Shown here: positions 17,415 through 27,600 of the stretch, one piece after another
Numbering within the stretch: position 1 is the stretch's first letter
Layout: every line of letters starts with the position of its first letter
DNA from: Melioribacteraceae bacterium
Lineage (GTDB): Bacteria; Bacteroidota; Ignavibacteria; Ignavibacteriales; Melioribacteraceae
Assembly (NCBI GenBank): GCA_022181065.1
Contig: BQMY01000083.1
Coordinates: 27,864-91,863, forward strand
DNA length: 64,000 nt
Direction: 5' to 3'
The notes under the pieces: generated by a model
Told to the model about the DNA's origin: nothing
What the model saw: the letters and a program-made list of their open reading frames with translations, nothing else
Databases searched by the model: none
Translations under genes and position numbers: made by a program

Positions 17415-18443
17415 TTACATTACCAAATATTTCTCGGGTATATCCGTATAGCCCCAAGCCCTTAGCTGACGCGACCAGCCACCAAGATTTTCAATACTGA
17501 CCGGTATCGGCTTGAGTCTTATGATTTCCTTAACTTCTTCTTTTTCGTGAAGTTTCTCTACGATAGTCTCAACCGATATTTTTCCCCAACGGAATGTTGG
17601 CTGACCCAAAAGCAGCTGTACATAATTCTGCTCAACATACTTAAGCTGTACTGGCAGAGCATCAATCGCGACTATTTTTATTTTTCCCGGTTCAATAATA
17701 TCCATCAATTTATCCCCAAAAAGAGGCCAACTGCCAACCATAGCCCACCCTATAAGATCCGGATACATTTTGTGAACACTATCCATGAGAGCAATAGCAT
17801 CAACTTCATTTTCAGGATGATAATAAGTTCCAACGTTATCCATATCCGGATAATCAGCTAATGCATTCTGAATACCATTAATTCTTTTTTTCAGATTTGG
17901 TGCGTCCTGATTTCCACCTAAAATCGCGATCTTACCTTTTCCTTCTGTTAATTCCGCCAATTTGTCGGCTAACATTTCACCCATCTTCTCGTCATCCGGA
18001 CCGTAAAAGGTAAATCTTTTCGACTCGGGAGCATCGCTATCAAAAGTCATAACTTCAACTCCGGCATCAACAGCCGCGTTAATCGCGGAAGTAAGAGAAT
18101 CCCTGTCCGAACATGAAACTATTATTGCGTCAGCGTTTTCTCTTACAGCTTTTCTGATAATTTCAACCTGTCTATTAGCGTCTTCCGTTGCAGGGGTTTC
18201 CCAGTCAACTTCAACATGCAGCATACTATATTTTTCAGAGAGTTCTTCGGCTGCCTGCAAAGCTCCTTTTTTTGCTGTGGTAAAAACAGGGTTATCAGAG
18301 CTTTTCGCGATCATTGTAATTCGGAGAGTATCAACACCTTCCGGATCAATATCGGCAAGTTCCTCAGAAATCTCCTGACAGCCACCAAACATGGCAAAAG
18401 AAATTCCCACTAAAAGCACTATGATGAAATTTGACAATTTCAT
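17415..18443 (-). CDS. Orphan periplasmic sugar-binding lipoprotein (Peripla_BP_4 type)
   Basis: About 342 residues from the ATG at 18443, which has GAAGGA 7 bases upstream. An ATG-less extension of 35 codons would overlap the MFS gene's end. Lipobox MFGGC follows a hydrophobic run. The mature protein has the two-lobe sugar-binder pattern of RbsB/LacI-like proteins: ITMIAKSSDNPVFTTAKKGA, DAIIVSCSDRDSLTSAINAA, VEVMTFDSDAPESKR, GKIAILGGNQDAPNLKKRI and GWAMVGSWPLF. No ABC ATPase or permease, histidine kinase or chemoreceptor is in the window, so it may feed a sensor elsewhere or help the neighbouring symporter. Ligand unknown; a gluco-oligosaccharide is inferred. Confidence 0.8.
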   Translation of the reverse strand: MKLSNFIIVLLVGISFAMFGGCQEISEELADIDPEGVDTLRITMIAKSSDNPVFTTAKKGALQAAEELSEKYSMLHVEVDWETPATEDANRQVEIIRKAVRENADAIIVSCSDRDSLTSAINAAVDAGVEVMTFDSDAPESKRFTFYGPDDEKMGEMLADKLAELTEGKGKIAILGGNQDAPNLKKRINGIQNALADYPDMDNVGTYYHPENEVDAIALMDSVHKMYPDLIGWAMVGSWPLFGDKLMDIIEPGKIKIVAIDALPVQLKYVEQNYVQLLLGQPTFRWGKISVETIVEKLHEKEEVKEIIRLKPIPVSIENLGGWSRQLRAWGYTDIPEKYLVM

Positions 18444-18486
18444 TTTAAATCCTTCAAAATTAGTTTTAAGGCTTTTCCACATATAC

Positions 18487-19962
18487 TTACTCACTCGAAA
18501 GTGCTGCGCTGACCGGCGCGGTTTTAGCTTTTCGTTTTTCAAGTTCACTTCTTATTTCAAGCGCTCTTTCTTCAGTGATTTTGAATGAAGCTACCGAAAT
18601 TATAGCAATCAATGCCGCAGCTGCCGGAATGAACACATCCACAATGCGCATCCAGAAGAAAGTTGACGAGGATTGGGCTCCTCCCAATTCCACTTCAAAA
18701 CCTGTTGCATTCAGTAAATATCCCGATAAACCAAATGCGAGAGCCATACCAAGTTTAACCATCCACCAGTAAATAGATCCGAACATACCTTCACGTCTCT
18801 CACCGGTTTCCAACTCGTCAAGGTCACAAACGTCAGCGATCATCGAACCCATAAGGGTAAACAATGCGCCCATACCAACAGCTATCATTGGTGCGGGAAG
18901 CAATACCTTCCACGGCGCCATAGGATCATAGCTGAACCATTTTAGCAAACTGCCGATCATAGTGATTGAAGTTGCGAGTATGAAAGTTTTACGTTTCCCT
19001 ATTTTAGAGGATATCCAGGTAACAGCCGCAATAGCCATTAACGTTGAAATAGTATTTATGGTACCAAACAATCCCATATATTTGGCGCCCATATCATTGT
19101 CTCCACCGGAAACATAAAATATGGTAATGTATGAGCTGAAAGCACCAACAAGCATGATACCGTTAAACAGAAAGAATGTACCAGCGCAAAGTTTAAGAAA
19201 TTCGGGTCTTTTTACAGTAGTTACTAATCCCTTCAGAAATTCGGCTACATTCTTCTTAATACCTTCCAGCATGCTTATCTTCTTCTCGCCGGAATCCGCG
19301 TCAACAGCAACAAACTTTTCCTTGAGGAAGATTGCCGGAACAGCACCCACAATCGCGACAAACACACCAATGACAATCGCAAGAGTTCGCGCACCTTCAA
19401 CAGAATCGGAAAACAGCCTGTCATTTTCCATAATAGCGTAAAACCACGGCAGCGATATCCACGCAAACTGCCCCATAAAATTCATCACACCCATCAGCCG
19501 GGTTCGCTCGTGATAATCTGTGGTAAGTTCATATCCGAGTGCCACCCACGGTGTAGCGAACATTGTGTAGAACAGATAGAAAATGATCGAGCCGATCAGG
19601 AAAAACCAGAAATAAAACATCTCGCTATTTCCAGGTGGAAGCTGCCACATCAAGGCAAACATCAGTCCCACAGCAATAGCGCCGATAAAAATATATGGTC
19701 TTCTTCTTCCATAGCGGGATCTGGTTTTATCAGATATGTACCCCATGACAGGGTCGGTGATCGCGTCAGTCAGACGAGGAATTGCCTGCAGAGTACCAAC
19801 TAATGCGGGATTTATACCTAAACCAACGTTCAAAACTATCGACATAAACCCGATAGCACCCCCCAAAAGATTATTTACTATACCACCCAAACCATAAGCA
19901 AACATCTGACCGTTTGATAATTTATCCTTTTGGGGTGTTTGTTGACTATTTTTTGCGCTCAT
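18487..19962 (-). CDS. GPH-family (MelB-type) sugar:cation symporter
   Basis: 491 residues with about 12 hydrophobic segments. The MelB/GPH signature is clear in DAITDPVMGYISDKTRSRYGRRRPYIF (about 65-91) and in TPWVALGYELTTDYHERTRL. Inner-membrane importer driven by H+ or Na+. It is flanked by the GH16 and the sugar-binding lipoprotein genes, so the cargo is probably glucose or short beta-1,3-glucan oligomers. It is the only inner-membrane carrier in the glucan locus. GGAG precedes the ATG. Confidence 0.85.
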   Translation of the reverse strand: MSAKNSQQTPQKDKLSNGQMFAYGLGGIVNNLLGGAIGFMSIVLNVGLGINPALVGTLQAIPRLTDAITDPVMGYISDKTRSRYGRRRPYIFIGAIAVGLMFALMWQLPPGNSEMFYFWFFLIGSIIFYLFYTMFATPWVALGYELTTDYHERTRLMGVMNFMGQFAWISLPWFYAIMENDRLFSDSVEGARTLAIVIGVFVAIVGAVPAIFLKEKFVAVDADSGEKKISMLEGIKKNVAEFLKGLVTTVKRPEFLKLCAGTFFLFNGIMLVGAFSSYITIFYVSGGDNDMGAKYMGLFGTINTISTLMAIAAVTWISSKIGKRKTFILATSITMIGSLLKWFSYDPMAPWKVLLPAPMIAVGMGALFTLMGSMIADVCDLDELETGERREGMFGSIYWWMVKLGMALAFGLSGYLLNATGFEVELGGAQSSSTFFWMRIVDVFIPAAAALIAIISVASFKITEERALEIRSELEKRKAKTAPVSAALSSE

Positions 19963-20029
19963 AAAAACTCCGAATTTCCATATGAAATTAAGTGATCATT
20001 CATCCAGATTGATTTAGTGAAATTCATAA

Positions 20030-20857
20030 TTACAATGCTTTATAAACTCTCACATAATCTATGTACATCTTCTGCGGAAATGGTGTTTCGCTTGTAGGAA
20101 ATCCTACATAATTACCACCCACTGCAACATTAAGTATCATGAAGAATGAGTTATCAAACACCCATTCACCGGAAAGATCACCCGGTTCCAATTCCTGAAA
20201 CATTTCGTCATCAACATAAAATCTGATATAATCTTCACCCCACTCAACTGCAAACAAATGGAAATCCACATCAAATCTGTCATTTTCAAACCCGTATGTT
20301 TTCGATACACCGCCACCACCTGAATATCCGGGTCCATGAACTGTTGAATGTACCAGATAGGGTTGCTGTCCTCTATATTCCATGATATCTATTTCGCCAC
20401 ACTGCGGCCATCCAATGGTTGAAACATCAGTACCCAAAAGCCAGAAAGCAGGCCATAAACCGGGACCGTAAGGCAGTTTTATTCTGGCTTCAAACCTGCC
20501 GTATGTCTGCTCAAACAATCCCTGAGTCTTTATTCTCGCGGAAGAGAATGCCTGCCCGCCAAAAGCCTCTCTGATGGCGGTAATTACCAGATTACCATCT
20601 CCATCGAGTGAAACATTTTCCGGACGATCAGTATAATATTGTAATTCCTGGTTTCCCCATCCGTTGTCACCGGTGCCAATGTCATAAGTCCATTTTGTTG
20701 AATCTGGTGATTCGCCTGCCTGACCATTAAATTCATCCGACCAAACGAGCTGATATTCGGGTATTTCAGGATCGGTAGAACTGTCACAGGATATCATTGT
20801 GAACAGGAACAAAAAACCTGTTACGGCTAAAAGTGTGGTTCTTATTTTCGTTTTCAT
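20030..20857 (-). CDS. GH16 laminarinase lipoprotein
   Basis: 275 residues. Lipobox MISC (Cys24) after a hydrophobic stretch. The active site GEIDIMEYRG gives nucleophile Glu155, Asp157 and acid/base Glu160 (the ExDxxE bulge form typical of beta-1,3-glucanases), preceded by GPGLWPAFWLLG. The C-terminus PQKMYIDYVRVYKAL closes the jelly roll exactly as in bacterial GH16_3 laminarinases. It has a single catalytic domain with no extra CBM. Endo-cleavage of laminarin at or near the cell surface is expected. GGAG before the ATG. Confidence 0.9.
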   Translation of the reverse strand: MKTKIRTTLLAVTGFLFLFTMISCDSSTDPEIPEYQLVWSDEFNGQAGESPDSTKWTYDIGTGDNGWGNQELQYYTDRPENVSLDGDGNLVITAIREAFGGQAFSSARIKTQGLFEQTYGRFEARIKLPYGPGLWPAFWLLGTDVSTIGWPQCGEIDIMEYRGQQPYLVHSTVHGPGYSGGGGVSKTYGFENDRFDVDFHLFAVEWGEDYIRFYVDDEMFQELEPGDLSGEWVFDNSFFMILNVAVGGNYVGFPTSETPFPQKMYIDYVRVYKAL

Positions 20858-20907
20858 AAAATCTCCAGATACTTCTGAATTGTTTTATAATAAAATTTCT
20901 GATTTGT

Positions 20908-22155
20908 TTACTTCAATACTGCAGGAGCAGAACTCCTTGTTAATAATTCGGGCTCAATAAACGCCTGTTCAATTGCCAAAGTAGCCGCACCAATCGCTAT
21001 TCCTTTTGAGCCCAATTCACTAACTTTTAACCGAGTCTTGGGAATTGTACTCACCAAAGCTGTGTCATTGATAGTCTTGCGTATAGGGTCCAACAATATG
21101 TCACCCAAACGGGCAAAGCTGCCACCAATTATTATCATTTCAGGATTCATCATATTTACCAGACTTACAATTGCCGTAGTAAGATATTCTGTCGCCTCAT
21201 TTACAATCTGTAAAGCAAGCGGATCGTCCGCAAGTGCAGCGTTTTCTATCTCCAGGATACCCGAATCCCCAATATGTAAAGGACTTTCAGGATATAATTC
21301 CGATAATGACGCTATTCTCGCTTTTAAAGCCCAGATTGACAATACCGTTGCGAGGCATCCTCTTAACCCGCATCCGCAGAGTTTACCGTTTGGGTCTATC
21401 GGCATGTGGCTCATTTCCCCGGCAATACCTTTTGCTCCTCTGTATAGTTTACCGCCGAATACAAAACCTGCGCCGATACCACTTGAAAGCTTGATATAAA
21501 TAAGATCATTCACGTCTTTTGTTGTGGTCCACCAGTTTTCGGCAAGCGCGCCAAGGTTTGCGTCATTATCGAGATAAACAGGAACCTGATATTTTTCGCG
21601 CAATCGCTCAAGACCACTCTTACCATGCCATGCCGGAATAATGGTTTCCGACAAATACTCCGGATGAAAAGGATCAACAGGACTCGGTACCGCAACTCCG
21701 ATGCTTAAAAGTTTGTCATAACCGTATTTTTGAGATGCAAGACATTCATTACATAACTGATCTATAATTTTATAAGTACCACTCGCATCTTCTCTTGCCG
21801 GGAAATCCTTCTCATTCCAGAATAATAGATTTCCACGCAAATCTGTCATGGCAACAGAAACATGAGAGGCACCAATATCAATTCCCAGAATAACTTTGGC
21901 TTCATCCTGGAACTCCAAAACAATCGGCTTTCTGCCTCCGCTTGATTCACCGCTCCCTACTTCGGCTAACAACCCGGTAGGTAGCAGTTCCTTGATAATT
22001 TCAGTAACGGTGGAACGAGACAAGTTCAATTGACGCGCGATCTCAGCTCGTGAAATCTGAGATTCGCGCCAGATTAATCTTAATATCTTGTCTTTTAGAG
22101 TGAAACCATTCTGCTTATCAATTTCTGTTTCTATGTTACTATTTATATTATTCAT
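20908..22155 (-). CDS. ROK-family (NagC/XylR-like) transcriptional regulator
   Basis: 415 residues: an N-terminal winged helix-turn-helix (about 20-80; ISRAEIARQLNLSRSTVTEII) followed by a ROK sugar-kinase-like domain with ILGIDIGASHVSVAM, DNDANLGALAE, GEMSHMPID and the zinc motif CGCGLRGCL. ROK regulators usually bind a sugar or sugar phosphate and repress a catabolic operon. It lies inside the glucan operon between the GH16 and the glycan-binding lipoprotein, and is the obvious candidate to bind the palindrome at 28019-28043. The effector is likely glucose or a glucan-derived sugar. Confidence 0.85.
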   Translation of the reverse strand: MNNINSNIETEIDKQNGFTLKDKILRLIWRESQISRAEIARQLNLSRSTVTEIIKELLPTGLLAEVGSGESSGGRKPIVLEFQDEAKVILGIDIGASHVSVAMTDLRGNLLFWNEKDFPAREDASGTYKIIDQLCNECLASQKYGYDKLLSIGVAVPSPVDPFHPEYLSETIIPAWHGKSGLERLREKYQVPVYLDNDANLGALAENWWTTTKDVNDLIYIKLSSGIGAGFVFGGKLYRGAKGIAGEMSHMPIDPNGKLCGCGLRGCLATVLSIWALKARIASLSELYPESPLHIGDSGILEIENAALADDPLALQIVNEATEYLTTAIVSLVNMMNPEMIIIGGSFARLGDILLDPIRKTINDTALVSTIPKTRLKVSELGSKGIAIGAATLAIEQAFIEPELLTRSSAPAVLK

Positions 22156-22186
22156 ATCTGTACTTTAGTAAATCCGCCTGGTTTGC

Positions 22187-24616
22187 TTATTTATGAAAAA
22201 GGATATTGTCAACATAAACCGTAGGAATAGTTTCTCCAACAAGAATCAACTGGGCTAAATGACCTTTGGTTGTTAAACCTGTAAAGTCACCAAGTGGAAT
22301 ATCAAAAGTGATCCACTGCCCCGTTGCCAATGCAGGAGTTGATGATGCGTTGAATGTGAGTTCGTGCTCAACATCATCACCACCATCAAAAGCACCGTCA
22401 GCACCAAAATCAACCAGCTTTATCTTGAATACATTTGGCAATGCCGTTGGATCAGGTGTCCATATATCCATACGGAAATGGGTCAAACCGGAGGCATCAA
22501 CCGTTTGTGAAGTAAATTCGATACCGGCAAATACAAGATTGCTGTACAATTTTGTATCATCACCCGCAACCTGAACATCAGCCACATCGGCATCATCCCA
22601 ATCAGCTGACCAGGTATCAACTGTGTTATTAGTGTATGCATTACTGTATAATGAAATCACATCACCTGCAGGATAAGTTGGTGTTGGTGCCGCTGAAGTT
22701 GGTTCACTACCTCCACCTCCACCACCGCCGGTGTTGAAGTAAATATTGTCAAGATATATATCACCATTTCCATCCGACTTAAGCTGGATAACATCTGTTA
22801 AATCAACCGATGCAAAAGATGTAATTGGAATATCCACAGTTTGCCATCCGGTTGTAGGCACCGAAACTGAATATGCCTGTTCTACAGGTCCGGGACTTAT
22901 CAGATAGAAATTAAATTCTGTCGAATTTTCTGTCCAGATATCAAGATGAAGTGACCCCATACCGGAAACATCTATACTACTTGCCAACTCAATACCCTGG
23001 TAATCGAAACCGGCGTATTTCAAGGTGTTGTTTCCTGAAATTGATATTTCGGAGGCTGCTGTAGCCTGACCCCAGCTTGGGAAATAGTTTGCCCCAACAT
23101 TGGTATATGCATCACTATAAATTGAGATTACATCTGCCGAGTTAGCAGTTGGAGTTGGCGCCGGTTCAGTCGGTTCACCACTACCACCGCCGCCGCCGCC
23201 GCTGCCGTCGTCATAGAAGTAAACGTTGTCAACATAAACTGTATTCGGGTCTCCCGAAATAACCAATTGTCCCAAGTGACCTTTTGTGGTCAAACCTGTG
23301 AACGCGGATAGGGGTACATCAAGACTCACCCACTCTTCTGTGGCTAATGCTGGAGTTGTACTCGCGGTAAAGGTCAGTTCGTGCGATGCATCATCTCCAC
23401 CATCATAAGCGCCATCAGCACCAAAATCAACCAGAAGAACTTTAAATTCAGCGGGAAGATCAGTTGCGTCAGGTGTCCATATATCCATGTGGAATCTGGT
23501 CATTGAAGAAGCATCGATGGTCTGAGAGGCAAATTCAATACCATTAAAATTGAGTTTTGTATATAATTTTACATCATCTCCGGCAATCTGAATCTCTTCA
23601 TACTCGGTAGTAGAAAACTCCCAGTAAGTTGCCCAGGTATCAACGGGAACATTAGTATAAGCATTACTGAACATTGAAATCACATCCGCAGCAGGTACTG
23701 TTGGAGCCGGCGCAGGTTGTGCAGGCGCAGGTCTTGCTTCCCCGACATTAAGAGTAATCGAACCATCAGCATCAACACCAGCAAGCTGCGCTGTAATTAC
23801 AGCAGTACCCATTGAAATTGCTGAAATTTGACCATACTCATCAACTGTCGCGACTGATTCATCGGATGAAGTATAAGTGAAATACGCAGGTGCCGCGTCA
23901 ATTCTCTTATCAGTTCCATCAGGGAAATTATAAGTTACGAAAGTTCCTCCTATTGGGAGCAAATCACCAATAGCCGCGTCAATATTCTGATCCTGTTGCT
24001 CAAGAATCGAAGGTCTGGGGTGAGCTAACAATCCTGTTTTTTCATATTTCACTTCGTCAAACCAAATTGTATATCCACTCCCATCTTCAGGACCTTCAGA
24101 GTAGAAAAACATTCCTCTTTCCGCAACCCATTTTGAGGGGTCAGGAATAGGGATGTAATATTTTTTCCAGTTAGCGTTTATCTTCATTCCGGAGCGAGTA
24201 GCCTGATACTTTGCTTCACCAAGATCATTACCAATTCCAAGGACATCTATCTCTGCAGGTTTAGTGGCTTTTGCCCGGAAAGTCAAAGCGTCAAAACCCG
24301 AGAGATTACGACCCACACTGGTGTAGTAAACACCACCGGCATAAGCACCGTAAGGGTCTTCAAAATCGGGCACTTCAATTTTCATAGATGAAGAGCCGCT
24401 GTATTTAACTTCGGTATCAACATCAAAAGCGTCCACACGTGAACCGCCAAATGCCGCGTAATTCAATCCTGAACTAAACCCGTCAATAAATACTTCAGGT
24501 ACACTCGGATATTCTGCGGGTTCCAAAATATCGGGGTCTCTTTCACAGCCTGCTAACACAAATAAAAACAAGAGTGTCAGGCCGAACGTTTTAATAACTA
24601 AATTTCTCTTTATCAT
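22187..24616 (-). CDS. Surface glycan-binding lipoprotein with three repeated CBM-like modules
   Basis: About 809 residues from the ATG, which is preceded by GGAG; a GTG 4 codons upstream is also possible. Lipobox VLAGC (Cys24). Residue numbers below count from the ATG. In order: an N-terminal beta-sandwich (about 40-195), a Big_2-like Ig domain (215-290; SSDESVATVDEYGQISAISMGTA), then modules at about 312-468, 496-628 and 653-809, separated by Pro/Ala/Thr and poly-Gly linkers. Modules 1 and 3 are close copies (DVISMFSNAYTNV / DVISLYSNAYTNN). Module 2 is of the shorter type (DVISIYSDAYTNV). All end with V/IYVDN-like strands. No catalytic motif and no T9SS tail, so it is likely a cell-surface glucan-capturing protein acting where SusE/SGBP acts in classical loci. 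It is second in the operon after the glycosidase-barrel fusion. Confidence 0.75.
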   Translation of the reverse strand: MIKRNLVIKTFGLTLLFLFVLAGCERDPDILEPAEYPSVPEVFIDGFSSGLNYAAFGGSRVDAFDVDTEVKYSGSSSMKIEVPDFEDPYGAYAGGVYYTSVGRNLSGFDALTFRAKATKPAEIDVLGIGNDLGEAKYQATRSGMKINANWKKYYIPIPDPSKWVAERGMFFYSEGPEDGSGYTIWFDEVKYEKTGLLAHPRPSILEQQDQNIDAAIGDLLPIGGTFVTYNFPDGTDKRIDAAPAYFTYTSSDESVATVDEYGQISAISMGTAVITAQLAGVDADGSITLNVGEARPAPAQPAPAPTVPAADVISMFSNAYTNVPVDTWATYWEFSTTEYEEIQIAGDDVKLYTKLNFNGIEFASQTIDASSMTRFHMDIWTPDATDLPAEFKVLLVDFGADGAYDGGDDASHELTFTASTTPALATEEWVSLDVPLSAFTGLTTKGHLGQLVISGDPNTVYVDNVYFYDDGSGGGGGGSGEPTEPAPTPTANSADVISIYSDAYTNVGANYFPSWGQATAASEISISGNNTLKYAGFDYQGIELASSIDVSGMGSLHLDIWTENSTEFNFYLISPGPVEQAYSVSVPTTGWQTVDIPITSFASVDLTDVIQLKSDGNGDIYLDNIYFNTGGGGGGGSEPTSAAPTPTYPAGDVISLYSNAYTNNTVDTWSADWDDADVADVQVAGDDTKLYSNLVFAGIEFTSQTVDASGLTHFRMDIWTPDPTALPNVFKIKLVDFGADGAFDGGDDVEHELTFNASSTPALATGQWITFDIPLGDFTGLTTKGHLAQLILVGETIPTVYVDNILFHK

Positions 24617-24640
24617 TAGTAACTCCACTGATTAAATTTT

Positions 24641-27600
24641 CTACATACCAAAGTTGAAATGTAAATATGTACGTATCTCCCATTCATTACCGTCTGAATA
24701 GCCGGGAGCCGTTGGATCACATTCAGCCTCACCCGTTACACTTAAAGAGTGAACCGGACAGTATCGTGGAGAATATTCATTTAGTGAACGCCAGGCGCCT
24801 CTTACACCAAGTCTTGTTTGAGGAAGATCAAACCAGTCGGGCATTCCGAACTGGACTGAAACATCTGCAACCAATTGGAGTGGATATGTAAGGTTAAAAT
24901 CGCGATGATAATCGTATGGACCCCAATCGTTAATTTTCACCTGAGTTAAAATTTTGAAATCTTTCACAGCAAGGCGGATATCAGCACCATAACGATGGAT
25001 TAGTCGCGCGTCACTACCGTTTGATTCACCTTCGCCAGCATACACGTTGGCAATTAAACCATAACCGGGAGCCAGTTTGGAAACTATTCTGCTGTGGAAT
25101 TCCCATAGATCTCTCGCGGGAGGTGCTCCGGGGAACGCAAATATTGTTCGTCCATCAGCAAGAATACCAATCCTCGCGTCACGGGTCGTAGGTTGATGCC
25201 TTAAAACAACACCGGCACTAACAGCTAATTTAGCATCTTCTCTTACATCACTATCCCATGCATACATCCATGTCGCGGGAGTTGGATCATAGGTGATCAA
25301 CAACTCACCTGCGGTTGTTTCCCTGTTACCCAAAACAGCAAACGGATCGGATAGTATATTCCTTGGTCTTCCGGGAGCAGGCACAGTGTTCGGAATAGGA
25401 CCTTCGATAGGTTTTTGCCACATAAAGTTTGGAGCGATCTGGAAATCACCCATAATTACAGCCATACCGGTAAGTAAACTGTACTGGTTACCCAGTCCGC
25501 TGTTTTTTAATCTCCAACCCGTAAAGGTTAATGACTGATTTACACCACCATCAGCGACCAAACCTTGCGCGGCACCTTCGGCATACCAGTTCCATCTGCC
25601 ACTCTGGAAAGTTATTTTTGCCTTACCGCCAAAAGCGTCGGATGCTTTAATTTTATCTTGTAATATTCTGTAATTACCATCTGTTCCATCGGCAATCTGA
25701 AAAACTTCACCTTCTTTTGTACTACCTGACCAAATACCACCAACTTCAAAGCCAAACGCGCCATATTCAGTTGCCATGTGCACGGTTGCTCTTCTGGTAG
25801 GTGGGACAGGAACCGCAAATGAACTTACCGCCTCACCCTGCTCGTCGAGGTCTTCATGGTAAATACCTGTAATTTCAACCGGACCAACGTCACGTGAATA
25901 TTTAACAAGAACCGCGGGATTCGCTCCCCACCATAATTCAGGTCCGAAAGCTACCTTTAATCCGTCTAATTGTTTTTTACCAGCAACCTCAAAACCAAGT
26001 GGCGCGTTACCGTTATAAATATCTATGTTAGGACCATAGTTAGCTTCAGGATATAGCCCAAAGAAATCCCCTTCATAACCCCAGTGATAGTGACCTGTAC
26101 GATAGAAACCGTCCAACTTGAACCATTTGTGATCCCATGCGACACTAGCTCTGTAAACTTTAACTCTTTCAATACCATCAACAGTTACAGTACCATCGGT
26201 TGATTCAAGTGTTTTGGGTCTTCCCCTGTTCTCATAAAAGATTTCATCTATAGGATTAGTGGGCACATGACCCAACACGTTTAATGCAACTTTACCTCTG
26301 ATATTAGTTGCAGGATTTGCCTCCATCTCCGCGTAAAAAGATTGCAGATGGTCAAAACCAAGAAATTGCGGATAATCTGTTCTTCCGGTTACTCTTTCAT
26401 CAGGAGTCGAAATTTTATCGCCACCGGTACTGAACGTCTCAAATTGCATCCTCAATCCGCTCAGCCTTACCGGATTAGTTTCATTTGAACCCAAAGCGGC
26501 TTTATCTCCGCGAGCTTTCAGCACATAGGGAGTTGGTGACAGTTTACTGAAAAAAGCTCTAATTTCTTTTTCACCGATTTTAGAAGATAGCACGTCAAGC
26601 GCGTGTATATCCTTTAAAGCATAATATCCCGCTCTCGGATATAAGTGATACAAACCTCTGCTATCGGTAGGACCTTTAGCACAGACTCCGAACCACTCCT
26701 CGTTCATATTGTTTTCACCTTCGATGAAATCGTCAACATAACCACCGTTCGCCCATGAAGCATTATTATCATGAACGTCCAAATTACTGTCCTGTAGATA
26801 TTTCCACCAGCCGTCGCTGAACTGAAATGTCATTCCACCAATAGAATTTCCATATCCGCCATTTCCATAAGCATGTATATATATATCTTCCCAGTTACCG
26901 ATCAGATATTTTGCCTGCATAGCCTGATCTTCCCGCATTTCAACAGCATTGAAAGCATCCGAACCGAACTCGGCAAACATAACGGGAACATCTAACACCT
27001 TGGAAGTTCTTTCAAACAGGTCAGTAAATGTTATACCACGATAGGCGTTTATCCCGAAAACATCCATGTCAGGTACTTCTTCTGCAATGATATCAAGGAA
27101 AAGAAGATCACCGTTACAAATTGATACGGGATGATTATCGTCATATTTTTTAATCTCGTTAATTCCCTCATTAAAGAGCTTGTACATGTGTCTTGCTCTA
27201 ACTGATTCCAGCGTCTCTCCTTCAGGGATATCCTCTGTTTCAGCACCGCCCCAAAACAAACCGTAGTTGTTTTCGTTACCAAGCATCCACATCAATAAAC
27301 CCGGCACATCTTTAAATTCCGTAACCATGTCGTTCACTTCTTTAAGAAGGATCTCTCTGGTAGCAGGATCCGCGTAATCTGTATTCGTCACATAAGCGCC
27401 GTCGATCGTAAGACCGTATCTACCGAAAGAATGGTTAAGGACTGTATATATTCCGTAATTTTTGTAAATGTATTCAATCCACTTGGGTTGAATACCAACA
27501 TAAGCTCTGATAACATTAGCCCCCATATTCTTCAGTAAAGACATTTCTCTGTCAAGAGCTTCCTTAATGATGTCATCGGGCTGATTCCAGATACTGTATG

